NCBI GenBank assembly: GCA_017548445.1
Contig: JAFYZZ010000083.1
Coordinates: forward strand, 52,825-116,824
Reading direction: 5' to 3'
Source: Bacteroidales bacterium
Lineage (GTDB): Bacteria; Bacteroidota; Bacteroidia; Bacteroidales; UBA932
Length of the DNA stretch: 64,000 nt
Part shown: positions 46,788-57,469 of the stretch, piece after piece
Position numbering within the stretch: position 1 is the first letter of the stretch
Layout: each line of letters starts with the position of its first letter
Position numbers and translations under genes: made by a program
The notes under the pieces: generated by a model
Database searches by the model: none
Told to the model about the DNA's origin: nothing
The model's input: only the letters and a program-made list of their open reading frames with translations

Positions 46788-47876
46788 TCAGGCGATCTGC
46801 GGCTTTCCGTTCGGGTGCGGCTTCTCGTGGCCGAGGGAGTACTCGGGCATCTTGTCTTCCTGCAACTCCTCCCACTGTCGGCGGTTCCGCCAGATGTCGA
46901 TGGCGGTGAAGATGGCGGCGCGCATCGAGCGCGGGTCCGCCTGGTCGCGGCCGGCCATCTCGAAGGCGGTGCCGTGGTCGGGCGAGGTGCGCACGATGGG
47001 CAGTCCGGCCGTGAAGTTCACGCCGTCCTCGAAAGAGAGGGCCTTGAACGGAGCCAGCCCCTGGTCGTGATACATTGCCAGGGTGGCGTCGAAATCCTCG
47101 AAATGGTTCAGGCCGAAGAAGCCGTCCGGCGAGAAGGGCCCGAAGGCGAGGATGCCTTCGTCGGTGGCCCGCTTGATGGCCGGGATGATGATGTCCTGTT
47201 CCTCGGTGCCGAGCAGGCCGCCGTCGCCGCTGTGCGGGTTGAGGCTGAGCACGGCGATGCGCGGCTGGTCCACCACGAAGTCCTGCTTGAGGGACTCGTT
47301 GATCAGGCGTAACTTGCTGAGAATCCGCTCCTGGGTAATCTGCGCGGCCACGTCCTTGAGGGGGATGTGCCCCGTGACGACGGCCAGCCTCAGGCGGTGG
47401 CTGACCATAAACATCAGGGCGTCGCTGGCCCCGAAAGCGTTCTGGATGTATTCCGTATGGCCGGGGAAACCGAATCCCTCGTTCGACATAGCCTTCTTGT
47501 TGATGGGGCCCGTGACGAGCACGTCGATGAAACCCTGCCGGAGTTCCTCGACGGCCCGCTCGAGCGACTTGATGGCGGCTCCGGCCGACTCGGCCGTGGC
47601 CTGGCCGGGCTCGGCGTAGGCGCTGTCCGGCAGACAGTTCACGATGTTGATGCGGCGGGGATGCGCCTCAGCGGCGGAAGCGATGGCGTTGGTGTCCATC
47701 TGCTCCACCTCGGGGATGGTCTTACGGTAGAAGCCGAAGAGCTTGGAGGAACCGTAGATGACCGGGGTGAACTGTTCCAGGATGCGCGGGTCGGCGAGAG
47801 CTTTGATGATGACCTCGTAACCGATGCCGTTGGAGTCGCCCTGGGTGATGCCTACTATGATTTTTCCGTTCTGCAT
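46788..47876 (-). CDS. pdxA: 4-hydroxythreonine-4-phosphate dehydrogenase PdxA
   Basis: A 362-residue enzyme. It opens with IIVGITQGDSNGIGYEVIIK, has VTGPINKKAMSNEGFGFPGH with substrate-contact residues, GHIPLKDVAAQIT, and YHDQGLAPFKALSFEDGVNFT with the metal His. It oxidises 4-phosphohydroxy-L-threonine in the DXP-independent branch of pyridoxal 5'-phosphate synthesis, with PdxJ. The gene follows rnhA by 6 bases and is probably co-transcribed with it from the promoter at 48363. Confidence 0.95.
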   Translation of the reverse strand: MQNGKIIVGITQGDSNGIGYEVIIKALADPRILEQFTPVIYGSSKLFGFYRKTIPEVEQMDTNAIASAAEAHPRRINIVNCLPDSAYAEPGQATAESAGAAIKSLERAVEELRQGFIDVLVTGPINKKAMSNEGFGFPGHTEYIQNAFGASDALMFMVSHRLRLAVVTGHIPLKDVAAQITQERILSKLRLINESLKQDFVVDQPRIAVLSLNPHSGDGGLLGTEEQDIIIPAIKRATDEGILAFGPFSPDGFFGLNHFEDFDATLAMYHDQGLAPFKALSFEDGVNFTAGLPIVRTSPDHGTAFEMAGRDQADPRSMRAAIFTAIDIWRNRRQWEELQEDKMPEYSLGHEKPHPNGKPQIA

Positions 47877-47882
47877 ATCGTA

Positions 47883-48356
47883 TTATTTTTGATCCCCGTC
47901 CAAGCCGGGGATGACATTGTCATTTTCCATATACCCTGTGTCCGCCGGCAGGCCGGGGCGGGAGTACGCCTCGACGGCGAGGCGGTCGCAGCGCTCGTTC
48001 TCGGGATGTCCCGCGTGCCCGCGGATCCAGATGAACGTGAGCCGGAACCGGGCCGCGAGCGCGTCGAACTGCGCCCACAGGTCGTGGTTCTTCTTGCGCT
48101 TCCAGCCGTGCGTGACGGTGTTCACCACATAGGTGGAATCGCTGAAAACCTGCACCTCGGCGCCCTCCCAGCGGATGGCCTCCAGCCCCTTGATCACGGC
48201 CAGGAGCTCCATCCGGTTGTTGGTGGTGCGGGCGAAACCGCCCGAGAGTTCCTTCCGTATATCCCCGCAGCGCAGCACGACGCCCCAGCCGCCGGGGCCG
48301 GGATTGCCGCTGGACGCGCCGTCGGTGTAGAGATATATGGGTGGCCTCGTTGGCAT
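47883..48356 (-). CDS. rnhA: Ribonuclease HI
   Basis: A 157-residue enzyme from ATG 48356; another ATG at 48365 lies within the promoter-like element and is less likely. IYLYTDGASSGNPGPGGWGV carries the first catalytic Asp, NRMELLAVIKGLEAI the Glu, VFSDSTYVVNTVTHGW the second Asp, and WIRGHAGHPENERCDRLAVE the His and last Asp. It removes RNA from RNA-DNA hybrids. It faces rmlB with a very short shared promoter region and is followed by pdxA. Confidence 0.94.
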   Translation of the reverse strand: MPTRPPIYLYTDGASSGNPGPGGWGVVLRCGDIRKELSGGFARTTNNRMELLAVIKGLEAIRWEGAEVQVFSDSTYVVNTVTHGWKRKKNHDLWAQFDALAARFRLTFIWIRGHAGHPENERCDRLAVEAYSRPGLPADTGYMENDNVIPGLDGDQK

Positions 48357-48362
48357 TGTGTG

Positions 48363-48370
48363 CAAAATTA
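48363..48370 (-). promoter_or_regulatory. -7 element TAATTTTG for rnhA-pdxA
   Basis: Reads TAATTTTG on the - strand. It overlaps the ATG at 48365 and therefore supports the ATG at 48356 as start, with a leader of only a few bases. Confidence 0.5.
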
Positions 48371-48372
48371 AC

Positions 48373-48380
48373 TATTTTTG
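48373..48380 (+). promoter_or_regulatory. -7 element TATTTTTG for rmlB
   Basis: TATTTTTG fits TAnnTTTG, 25 bases before the rmlB ATG; GTTG at 48349-48352 is 20 bases upstream as a possible -33. It sits 2 bases from the opposite-strand rnhA element. Confidence 0.5.
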
Positions 48381-48405
48381 TGAACTAATCGAATAATAAC
48401 CGAAT

Positions 48406-49539
48406 ATGAATTTCGAAAGAACCCTGATCATCACGGGCGGCGCCGGTTTCATAGGCAGCCACGTGGTACGTCTTTTTGTAAACAAGTACCCGCAATACAG
48501 GATTATCAATCTGGACAAACTCACGTACGCCGGCAACTTGGCGAACCTCAAGGACATCGAGGACAGGCCGAACTACCGTTTCGTGCGGATGGACATCTGC
48601 GATTTCGAGGGGGTGCTGAAGCTGATGCAGGAGGAGCGGGTGGACGGTATCATCCACCTGGCGGCCGAGAGCCACGTGGACCGCAGCATCAAGGATCCGT
48701 TCACCTTCGCGCGGACCAACGTGATGGGCACGCTGAGCCTGCTGCAGGCCGCTAAGATCGCGTGGGACGGCAACTACGAAGGGAAACGCTTCTACCATAT
48801 TTCGACGGACGAGGTGTACGGGGCGCTGGAGATGACGCATCCGGAGGGGATCGAGCCGCCGTTCAGCACGAAGGCGAGCAGCGGCGAGCATCATCTGGCC
48901 TACGGCGAGAAGTTCTTTACGGAGGAGTTGAAATACCAGCCGCACAGTCCGTACAGTGCCGCCAAGGCCTCCAGCGACCATTTCGTCCGGGCTTTCCACG
49001 ACACGTACGGTCTTCCCACCGTCGTGACGAACTGCTCGAACAACTACGGCCCGTACCAGTTCCCGGAGAAGCTTATCCCGCTGTTTATCAACAACATCCG
49101 CCATCGCAAGCCACTGCCCGTCTATGGAAAGGGCGAGAACGTGCGCGACTGGCTGTACGTGGAGGACCACGCGCGGGCCATCGACACCATCTTCCACAGG
49201 GGAAGGATTGCCGAAACCTACAATATCGGCGGATTCAACGAGTGGAAGAACATCGACCTCATCAAGGTGCTCATCCGCACCACCGACCGTCTGCAGGGCC
49301 GCCCGGAGGGGGCGGATATGGACCTGATTACCTATGTGACCGACCGCGCGGGGCACGACCTGCGGTATGCCATCGACTCCACCAAGCTTCAAAAAGAGCT
49401 TGGTTGGGAGCCGAGCTTGCAGTTCGAGGAGGGCATCGAGAAGACGGTGCGCTGGTACCTGGACAACCAGGACTGGCTGGACAACGTCACCAGCGGAGAC
49501 TATCAGAAATATTACGAGCAGATGTACGCCGGCCGATGA
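48406..49539 (+). CDS. rmlB: dTDP-glucose 4,6-dehydratase
   Basis: A 377-residue extended SDR. TGGAGFIGSHVVRLF binds NAD, HLAAESHVDRSIKDPFTF is the RmlB signature, STDEVYGALE gives the Thr/Asp/Glu catalytic set, and SPYSAAKASSDHFVRAF the Tyr-x3-Lys. It makes dTDP-4-keto-6-deoxyglucose for dTDP-rhamnose or related sugars. RmlA, RmlC and RmlD are not in the window. Its TGA overlaps the ATG of the PAP2 gene. Confidence 0.93.
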   Translation: MNFERTLIITGGAGFIGSHVVRLFVNKYPQYRIINLDKLTYAGNLANLKDIEDRPNYRFVRMDICDFEGVLKLMQEERVDGIIHLAAESHVDRSIKDPFTFARTNVMGTLSLLQAAKIAWDGNYEGKRFYHISTDEVYGALEMTHPEGIEPPFSTKASSGEHHLAYGEKFFTEELKYQPHSPYSAAKASSDHFVRAFHDTYGLPTVVTNCSNNYGPYQFPEKLIPLFINNIRHRKPLPVYGKGENVRDWLYVEDHARAIDTIFHRGRIAETYNIGGFNEWKNIDLIKVLIRTTDRLQGRPEGADMDLITYVTDRAGHDLRYAIDSTKLQKELGWEPSLQFEEGIEKTVRWYLDNQDWLDNVTSGDYQKYYEQMYAGR

Positions 49540-50312
49540 GGCGTCTGTCCTGCATATTGCTGACGCTGGGCGTGCTGCTTGCCCCGCAACTTCGGGCGCA
49601 GGTGGCCGTCCGCGTGGACACCTCGGCTTTCCGTACCCCTTCGTTCCGCGCCACGGAACTGATCGCCCCCGGGGCTCTGATCGCCACGGGCATAGGGATT
49701 CATTGTTTCGGGCACGACGCCATCGACGTACCCGTAAATCGCTGGTTCCAGGAAGAATGGCGCGCAGGCCGCCCGGAGCGGACTTTCGACAATTACATCC
49801 AGTATGTGCCCATCATAATGGACTTGGGCTTGGGCGTGGCAGGCGTGCCCGCTGAAAACGGCTTGGTGGACCGGCTGATCGAGGGGTCGCTGGCCTGTAT
49901 CACGCTGGGCATCGTTTCCTGGACCTGCAAGGCCGTGATCGACTCGCCGCGTCCCAACGGGGTGGACAGCCGTTCCTTCCCTTCAGGGCATACGGACTGG
50001 GTGTTCGTGGGCGCGGAACTGGTGCGGATGGAATACGGCTGGGGCTGGGGTGCCGGGGCCTACGCCATCGCCACCACGGTGGCGGTGATGCGCAACTACA
50101 ACAACTGGCACTGGATGAGCGACTGCCTGTTCGGGGCGGGTCTGGGCATCCTGACAGCTCACGCGGGCCGCTGGCTGCTGGAACCCACCAAGCGCCTGCT
50201 CCACATCCCGGAGATAACCCTTGGCGTGGACCGGCCGCTGCAGGCCACCCTCGTGCCTACGGTAGACCCGTGGAGCGGAGCGGTTTGCACGACACTGGCA
50301 TTGCGGTTCTGA
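49536..50312 (+). CDS. PAP2-family membrane phosphatase with signal peptide
   Basis: A 258-residue protein from ATG 49536. The N-terminus is a signal peptide (ILLTLGVLLAPQLRAQ). PAP2 motifs are complete: KAVIDSPRPNG (KxxxxxxRP), RSFPSGHTDWVFVGAELVR (PSGH) and the third motif in MRNYNNWHWMSDCLFGAGLG with the catalytic His and Asp. It may dephosphorylate undecaprenyl pyrophosphate, a lipid A phosphate or other periplasmic lipid phosphates. A C-terminal strand-rich tail ends in TLALRF. It is translationally coupled to rmlB. Confidence 0.88.
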   Translation: MRRLSCILLTLGVLLAPQLRAQVAVRVDTSAFRTPSFRATELIAPGALIATGIGIHCFGHDAIDVPVNRWFQEEWRAGRPERTFDNYIQYVPIIMDLGLGVAGVPAENGLVDRLIEGSLACITLGIVSWTCKAVIDSPRPNGVDSRSFPSGHTDWVFVGAELVRMEYGWGWGAGAYAIATTVAVMRNYNNWHWMSDCLFGAGLGILTAHAGRWLLEPTKRLLHIPEITLGVDRPLQATLVPTVDPWSGAVCTTLALRF

Positions 50313-50322
50313 GTTTTATTCG

Positions 50323-50330
50323 TATATTTG
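50323..50330 (+). promoter_or_regulatory. -7 element TATATTTG for the WbpM-type gene
   Basis: TATATTTG matches TAnnTTTG; ATTG at 50300-50303 is 19 bases upstream, a good -33 spacing. The leader to ATG 50374 is about 40 bases. Confidence 0.6.
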
Positions 50331-50373
50331 CATATTAATTTGGCAAGATATTAACACCATAGTCTGGATTTAT

Positions 50374-52290
50374 ATGCTGGGCCTGGGGAAGAATCTGGAT
50401 AAATACAGCGTCAAGTTCCTGCGCAGGAGGAATGTCTTCCTGATGGACTTGGTGATTTCTTTTGTGGTCTCCGTGGCCGTGGCGGTCATCGCGTTCCTGT
50501 TGGACGAGGACGTGGTGCTTTCCCGGACTTTCAATCTCTGCTGGGGGATTTCGGCCATTCTGGGGTCGGCCCTGATGTTCCTGCTGCTTAGGACCTACGT
50601 GATCATCATCCGCCATTTCTCCTTCAAGGATACCCTGGTTTACGGCCTGGCTTCTTTCGGCAAGGTGTGCGTGATGGCCGTCATACTGCTTATTTTCGGC
50701 TATATGGGGCCGGTGGTGGTCGTGATGCTCGTCGTGGATGCCGTATTCTCCGTAATGGCCCTCTGCGCGGTGCGCGTGGCGATGATTTACGTCTATGATG
50801 CGTACAAGACGAAGGTGCGCGACCTCCAGAAGCGGGCTCGCGTGCTGGTGTACGGCTATAATGACAAGTCGGTCGCCACGGTGACGCGCCTGCGCGGCTC
50901 GAAGCACTATGAGGTGGTGGGACTGATTGCGCTCGATCCGCAGCTCAGCAATGCGATGATCGCGGACCAGAAGGTCTATTATTTCGAGAAGCCCGAGGAT
51001 TTTGATTTGGCCGTGCGCAACCTTTCCCTGCAGGGCGTCATCTTTACCGCGGAGCGCGATGTGGTGGTGGAGCAGGACCGGCTGGTCCGTTACTGTTCCG
51101 ACCAGGGCCTGAAGGTGCTCATCGCTCCGGCCGTGGACGAAATCACGGAGGGGACGGAGACTTTCAGGATACGCAAGATCAAAATCGAGGATTTGCTGGG
51201 ACGCGATGAGATCCAGATTTCGTTGGATGCCATCCGGCAGAATTTCAAGGATAAGGTGGTGCTGGTAACGGGCGCCGCCGGGTCTATCGGGGCCGAGCTT
51301 TGCCGCCAGCTCGCCGGTTTCGGTGTCAGGAGGCTCATCCTTTTCGACAACGCCGAGACTCCTATGCACAACCTCCGTCTCGAATTGGAAGAGCATTTCC
51401 CGAAACTGAATTTCGTCCCGGTCATCGGTGATGTGCGGCAGACAGCCCGTCTGGAATACGCTTTCCGGACCTGGCATCCCCAGGTGGTCTTCCACGCCGC
51501 AGCCTACAAGCACGTGCCCCTGATGGAAGAGAACCCTTGCGAGGCGGTGCTCGTGAACGTGGTGGGCAGCCGTAACGTGGCCGACAAGTGCATTGAATAC
51601 GGCGTGGACAAGATGGTTATGATTTCGACCGACAAGGCCGTGAATCCGACCAACATTATGGGCTGCACCAAGCGTCTGGCGGAGATCTATGTCCAGAGCC
51701 TGGGCAAGGCGATCGCTTCGGGTAAGGTGAGGGGCCGGACCCAGTTCGTGACCACCCGTTTCGGTAACGTGCTGGGATCCAACGGTTCGGTAATCCCGCG
51801 TTTCCGCGAACAGATCGAGCGGGGCGGTCCCGTGACGGTGACCGACAAGGAAATCACCCGTTATTTTATGACGATTCCCGAAGCCTGCCGCCTGGTGATG
51901 GAGGCCGCCACACTTCCTACGGAGAACCGCATCTGCGTCTTCGATATGGGTAAACCCGTCAAGATCGACCAGCTGGCCCGCCGGATGATCGAGCTGGCCG
52001 GTTTCGTGCCGGACAAGGATATCGAGATCGTCTATACCGGTCTTCGTCCCGGCGAGAAGCTGTACGAGGAGGTGCTCTCCAACAAGGAAAACACCGATGC
52101 TACCACCCACGACCGCATCCGCATCGCCCGCGTACGGGAGTACGACTATGCCGATGCCGTCAAGGCTGTCGATGAACTCGAGGCGCTCAGCCGCGAGGTG
52201 CGCATTCCCGAGATGGTGAAGCTGATGAAGGAAATCGTTCCCGAATACATCTCGAACAATTCCCGCTTCGAAGAGTACGACAAGAAGTGA
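50374..52290 (+). CDS. Membrane-bound UDP-N-acetyl-hexosamine 4,6-dehydratase (WbpM/CapD/PglF type)
   Basis: A 638-residue protein. Four N-terminal membrane segments (about 23-130) lead to a CoA-binding/Rossmann-like domain (RARVLVYGYNDKSVATVT) and a C-terminal SDR: VLVTGAAGSIGAELCRQL, AAYKHVPLMEENP, STDKAVNPTNIMGCTKRLAE with the Met/Lys site, and TTRFGNVLGSNGSVIPRF. It makes UDP-4-keto-6-deoxy-GlcNAc, a precursor for bacillosamine, QuiNAc or AAT-Gal type sugars. It could supply the DegT aminotransferase at 17120, though they are 32 kb apart. It stands alone with its own promoter. Confidence 0.92.
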   Translation: MLGLGKNLDKYSVKFLRRRNVFLMDLVISFVVSVAVAVIAFLLDEDVVLSRTFNLCWGISAILGSALMFLLLRTYVIIIRHFSFKDTLVYGLASFGKVCVMAVILLIFGYMGPVVVVMLVVDAVFSVMALCAVRVAMIYVYDAYKTKVRDLQKRARVLVYGYNDKSVATVTRLRGSKHYEVVGLIALDPQLSNAMIADQKVYYFEKPEDFDLAVRNLSLQGVIFTAERDVVVEQDRLVRYCSDQGLKVLIAPAVDEITEGTETFRIRKIKIEDLLGRDEIQISLDAIRQNFKDKVVLVTGAAGSIGAELCRQLAGFGVRRLILFDNAETPMHNLRLELEEHFPKLNFVPVIGDVRQTARLEYAFRTWHPQVVFHAAAYKHVPLMEENPCEAVLVNVVGSRNVADKCIEYGVDKMVMISTDKAVNPTNIMGCTKRLAEIYVQSLGKAIASGKVRGRTQFVTTRFGNVLGSNGSVIPRFREQIERGGPVTVTDKEITRYFMTIPEACRLVMEAATLPTENRICVFDMGKPVKIDQLARRMIELAGFVPDKDIEIVYTGLRPGEKLYEEVLSNKENTDATTHDRIRIARVREYDYADAVKAVDELEALSREVRIPEMVKLMKEIVPEYISNNSRFEEYDKK

Positions 52291-52293
52291 TTC

Positions 52294-55194
52294 TTACCGG
52301 CGGACAGCCGGTTTTTTCCCGTTATACAGGTAATCGAGCGCTTCCCGCAGGAACCATTCCCGGTCGGCGGCTCGGGTGAGCGTTTCCAGCGGTACGCCCA
52401 GGCTGACCGTGCGGAAGCCTTCGCCCTGGTTGTATACAGCGGCGGTAAGACCCGATCCCGGGTAGCGCAACCAGGTTTTGGCGCCCTTGCCGGCCGGCTT
52501 CAGGGCGTCGGGACACTCGACGCAGTAGATGTCGGGATTCATCTCGTTGCTGAAGGGCATATCAGCGACGCGGCCCGTGTTGGTGCCGAATGGGTTGGCA
52601 AGGGTGCAGCCCAGCACTTCTTCCGCAAAGGCCGTCGCCGCGGCGTCTTCAGAAGCGTCGCTGAGGATGTTGGCACCGCTGACGAGCAGGTTCCCGCCCG
52701 TCTGCACCACTTTGCGCAGGGCTGCCGTGAGCGCGTCGCTCCACACGGGGAAGCGGTCGGGGAGTGCGCCCCGGCCCGTGGGCGTGTGTCCCTGCTTTCC
52801 GCAGATGAGGTCCACCGCATACACGGGGGAGTCCAGTTCGCAGAAGGCTTCGCGCGACATCGAATAGAAAGGATAGCCGATCCGCAACAGGGTGGCGCCG
52901 TGCCGGTAGGGGAAGTCGAAGGTGTTGCCTGCAACGACCTGTGCGGCGCGGTCGTCGTAGGAGGCGCCGAAGCCCGGATAGGCGTTGTCCTCGAAAAGGG
53001 CGGAGCGGCGGAATTCATAATTCTCGCCGATGTAGCCGATGTCCCGGATGTAGGGGACGCCCGTGTCCAGGCGGCTCTCGAAGCCGGCGTAGCCCGGGCT
53101 CTCCACCCACGCGGGTGCCGATATCCGGTCGAAGTCGTTGACGATCAGCACCGGGGCGCGCTGGGTGCCGCGGGGGATGCCCACGGACAGGATTTCCGAC
53201 GGGAAACTCCGCCCGCCGGCGTTCCAGGCGACGACCTTGTAGCTGTACACGTGCCCGTGCTCGATGGGGAGTGCGAGCGTGGTTCCGGTGGTCTCGACAC
53301 CGCCGTCGAAGGCACCGTCGTCGATGCGGGTGTAGACGGTGTAGCCTTCGCTCACGGCCGTGGGTTCCTTGGCGTCTTCGGTCGGCCGCCAGGCCAGGCG
53401 TACGCTGTCCGTGCCCGCCAGGCAAGCCGAGAAGGCCTGCGGCGCCAAGGGCTGGACCACGTAGGAGCAATGGTAGAATTCGCTGAGTGCCTTCAGGACG
53501 CCCTTGTACACGGCCCGGCAGACGGTGAAGCGGAAGGCCGGGTCCAGGCCGTATTTCATATCGGCGAAGTTCTGGTGGCTGAGCAGTTCCAGGATCATCG
53601 CGGGTACGCCAGCCGTGCGGGGTTCGCTGTAGCTGCGGTCCCACAGGCCGCGCCGGGTCCATTTGGGGTCGAAGTCTAGGCGGAGGTCCTGCACCACCTG
53701 GCTCTGCACGTAATCGCAGAGGGTGCGGCTCACGATGCGGTCCCGCCCGTCCTCGAACTCCCGCTTGCCGTCGTTGCGAAGGGTGTAGATGGCCAGGGTG
53801 CCGATGGTGCTGTCGTTCGGTGTCACGCCGGCGTCGGTGTGGAAGGCGAGGGCGAGGTCTATGGGGATGCCTTTCTCCTCCTTCATCATCTCGGTCCAGG
53901 CGCCGCGGGCGGCGTAGTCGCAGGTATAGTCGGTTTCCCAGCCCCGGGTGAGGGTGGAATCCACGCCGGCCCACTGCATCCAGTAGTGGGCGCCCTCGGC
54001 GAAAGCCGGCATCCCGGAGGTCTTGCCGCCCCGCTCGAGCTTGCCCATTCCGCCGCCGAACCTGACGGCGTCGGCGGTCACGACCTGCCCTTCGGGGCCG
54101 CGGTTGTCCAGGGTCACGGAGCCCTCGTCTCCCTCGGCGAACTCGAAGGTGCCCAGGTAGATCCAGGTGCCGCCGCCGCGCCGCTGGTTCACGGTGAACT
54201 CCGTCTGCCCGCCCAGGTGACGGACCGTGTAATGCGCGGCCCGCGTGCTTTTCTGGAGCGTCTTATAGGAGATGTACACGGCATATTCGCCCCGCTGCTC
54301 GAAGATGGGCGTCCAGATGACGCTGGCGGTGGGGCTGTCCGGATTACAGGCAGCCTGGCGGGCGCTGCCTGCGCGGAAGGGGTTGTCGGAGAAGGTATAG
54401 GTGGCCTTGATGTCGGCGAATCCTTCGCCGGCGTCGCTCCAGGCGCCCCTTTCATTATAGCGTCCGCGCCGGCGGACGGTGCCTTCGCGCGGCCCCTCGA
54501 AACTGCGGTCGTTGTCGGAGATGATTTCGCGCCATTGGATATCCCGTTCGCGCGGCGTCATCACATAAGCGCCGGCGTTCTCCAGCATCGGAATCAGCAG
54601 GGGCAAAACGAAACTGGGCGTGAACATATCCTCAACGGTGCGGTGCAAGGTGGCCCGCTGCCAGCTCCACTGGTCCTGCTGCTCGTCGTAATAGCGTCCG
54701 TGGCTCTGCCACAGTGCGATGTAGCGGTCCGAAAGGCCCTTGGGGTAGGTCCGGGCACCCACCTGCTCGATGAAGCGGGCGTGCGCCTGCCGCGGGTCCG
54801 TGGTCTTGAAGGCGTAGTTGGAGGGTTTGCCGTTGGTGCGGAGGGTCGGGGTCTCGAGTTCCTCGAGTTCGTAGCGGTTGGTGATGACCTTGCCGGGCGT
54901 GTAGTCCTTGGTCACCTTCTCGAATTCCTTGGTCAGCTGGCCGCGGAACCACTCGATGTCCGCGGCGTGCCAGGAATAGTAGGAGAGGTCGGCGTTGAAG
55001 GTCAGGTCGAGCTTATTGCCCGCCGCTTCCACCTTGCTCACCGACAGGCGGTGCTTCACCGAAGTCCGGCGCTGCAGGCGGGCGGAGAGGCTGTCGCACA
55101 CCACGCGGAAGTCGCGGGCGCGGGGGATGGTCTGGCCGGCAAGCGGCAGCGTGAGGACGAGCGAGAGCAGCAGGACGGGCAGTCGGCGGGTCAT
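52294..55194 (-). CDS. Secreted amidase-like protein with golvesin-like and FN3 domains
   Basis: About 966 residues from ATG 55194; a much longer frame on this strand reads into the VanZ and ABC genes and is not real. Signal peptide LLLSLVLTLPLAGQ. An amidase-3-like catalytic region is split: WQSHGRYYDE near 164 and LAFHTDAGVTPNDS near 452 each hold a candidate zinc His, with a golvesin C-terminal-like beta domain inserted at about 270-380. An FN3-like domain (about 600-690) and a C-terminal alpha/beta domain follow. Similar Bacteroidetes proteins are often labelled xanthan lyase, which I would not adopt. A peptidoglycan amidase role is likely. Confidence 0.75.
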   Translation of the reverse strand: MTRRLPVLLLSLVLTLPLAGQTIPRARDFRVVCDSLSARLQRRTSVKHRLSVSKVEAAGNKLDLTFNADLSYYSWHAADIEWFRGQLTKEFEKVTKDYTPGKVITNRYELEELETPTLRTNGKPSNYAFKTTDPRQAHARFIEQVGARTYPKGLSDRYIALWQSHGRYYDEQQDQWSWQRATLHRTVEDMFTPSFVLPLLIPMLENAGAYVMTPRERDIQWREIISDNDRSFEGPREGTVRRRGRYNERGAWSDAGEGFADIKATYTFSDNPFRAGSARQAACNPDSPTASVIWTPIFEQRGEYAVYISYKTLQKSTRAAHYTVRHLGGQTEFTVNQRRGGGTWIYLGTFEFAEGDEGSVTLDNRGPEGQVVTADAVRFGGGMGKLERGGKTSGMPAFAEGAHYWMQWAGVDSTLTRGWETDYTCDYAARGAWTEMMKEEKGIPIDLALAFHTDAGVTPNDSTIGTLAIYTLRNDGKREFEDGRDRIVSRTLCDYVQSQVVQDLRLDFDPKWTRRGLWDRSYSEPRTAGVPAMILELLSHQNFADMKYGLDPAFRFTVCRAVYKGVLKALSEFYHCSYVVQPLAPQAFSACLAGTDSVRLAWRPTEDAKEPTAVSEGYTVYTRIDDGAFDGGVETTGTTLALPIEHGHVYSYKVVAWNAGGRSFPSEILSVGIPRGTQRAPVLIVNDFDRISAPAWVESPGYAGFESRLDTGVPYIRDIGYIGENYEFRRSALFEDNAYPGFGASYDDRAAQVVAGNTFDFPYRHGATLLRIGYPFYSMSREAFCELDSPVYAVDLICGKQGHTPTGRGALPDRFPVWSDALTAALRKVVQTGGNLLVSGANILSDASEDAAATAFAEEVLGCTLANPFGTNTGRVADMPFSNEMNPDIYCVECPDALKPAGKGAKTWLRYPGSGLTAAVYNQGEGFRTVSLGVPLETLTRAADREWFLREALDYLYNGKKPAVRR

Positions 55195-55604
55195 TCTTTT
55201 TCTTTCTTCATTTTTGCGACGTCGATCACGAATACCAGGACGGAGGCGATTCCCACGGCGATGCAGTCCGCGCCGAAATCGTGGAGGTCCTTGGTGCGGT
55301 AGGGAAGGGTCTCCTGGATCACCTCGGTGAGTCCGGCGAAGGCGCAGCCAATGGCGCAGATGCTTACCAGGGCCGCCAGCGCCTGCCAGGGCGTCCTGGT
55401 AAGGCGGTCGTAGGCGAAGAAGGCCAGGATGGGGAAGGGGAAGAACATACAGAAGTGTATCACCTTGTCGATCGGAAGGCCGAGGAACGTCTTGGGGACG
55501 TCCGGCAACTGGTGGAAATTGGCGAAGCACAGGAACCCCACGGCAGCGACGTAGATGATCATAATGATCTGGAAGATCCTGGCTCGTATGCGGTTCTGCT
55601 TCAT
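55191..55604 (-). CDS. VanZ-like membrane protein
   Basis: A 137-residue protein with four hydrophobic segments. The VanZ pattern is visible: LPIDKVIHFCMFFPFPILAF and AFAGLTEVIQETLPYRTKDL followed by HDFGADCIAVGIA. VanZ family proteins occur in many envelope contexts, and their biochemical role is unclear; teicoplanin resistance is known for one member only. It lies between the ABC exporter and the amidase gene, with a 3-base gap and a 4-base overlap, so the three form an envelope operon. Confidence 0.85.
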   Translation of the reverse strand: MKQNRIRARIFQIIMIIYVAAVGFLCFANFHQLPDVPKTFLGLPIDKVIHFCMFFPFPILAFFAYDRLTRTPWQALAALVSICAIGCAFAGLTEVIQETLPYRTKDLHDFGADCIAVGIASVLVFVIDVAKMKKEKE

Positions 55605-55607
55605 AGG

Positions 55608-57437
<1,830 letters not shown>

Positions 57438-57444
57438 CAATCTA

Positions 57445-57452
57445 CAAATATA
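57445..57452 (-). promoter_or_regulatory. -7 element TATATTTG for the ABC/VanZ/amidase operon
   Basis: Reads TATATTTG on the - strand, 7 bases before the ATG at 57437, so the leader would be very short. Confidence 0.55.
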
Positions 57453-57469
57453 AGAATAATCTCCAAAAG

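Noticed and set aside
50335..52110. 591-codon - strand frame opposite the WbpM-type gene
   Set aside because: His/Asp/Gln-rich with no motif; the + strand gene has complete SDR motifs.
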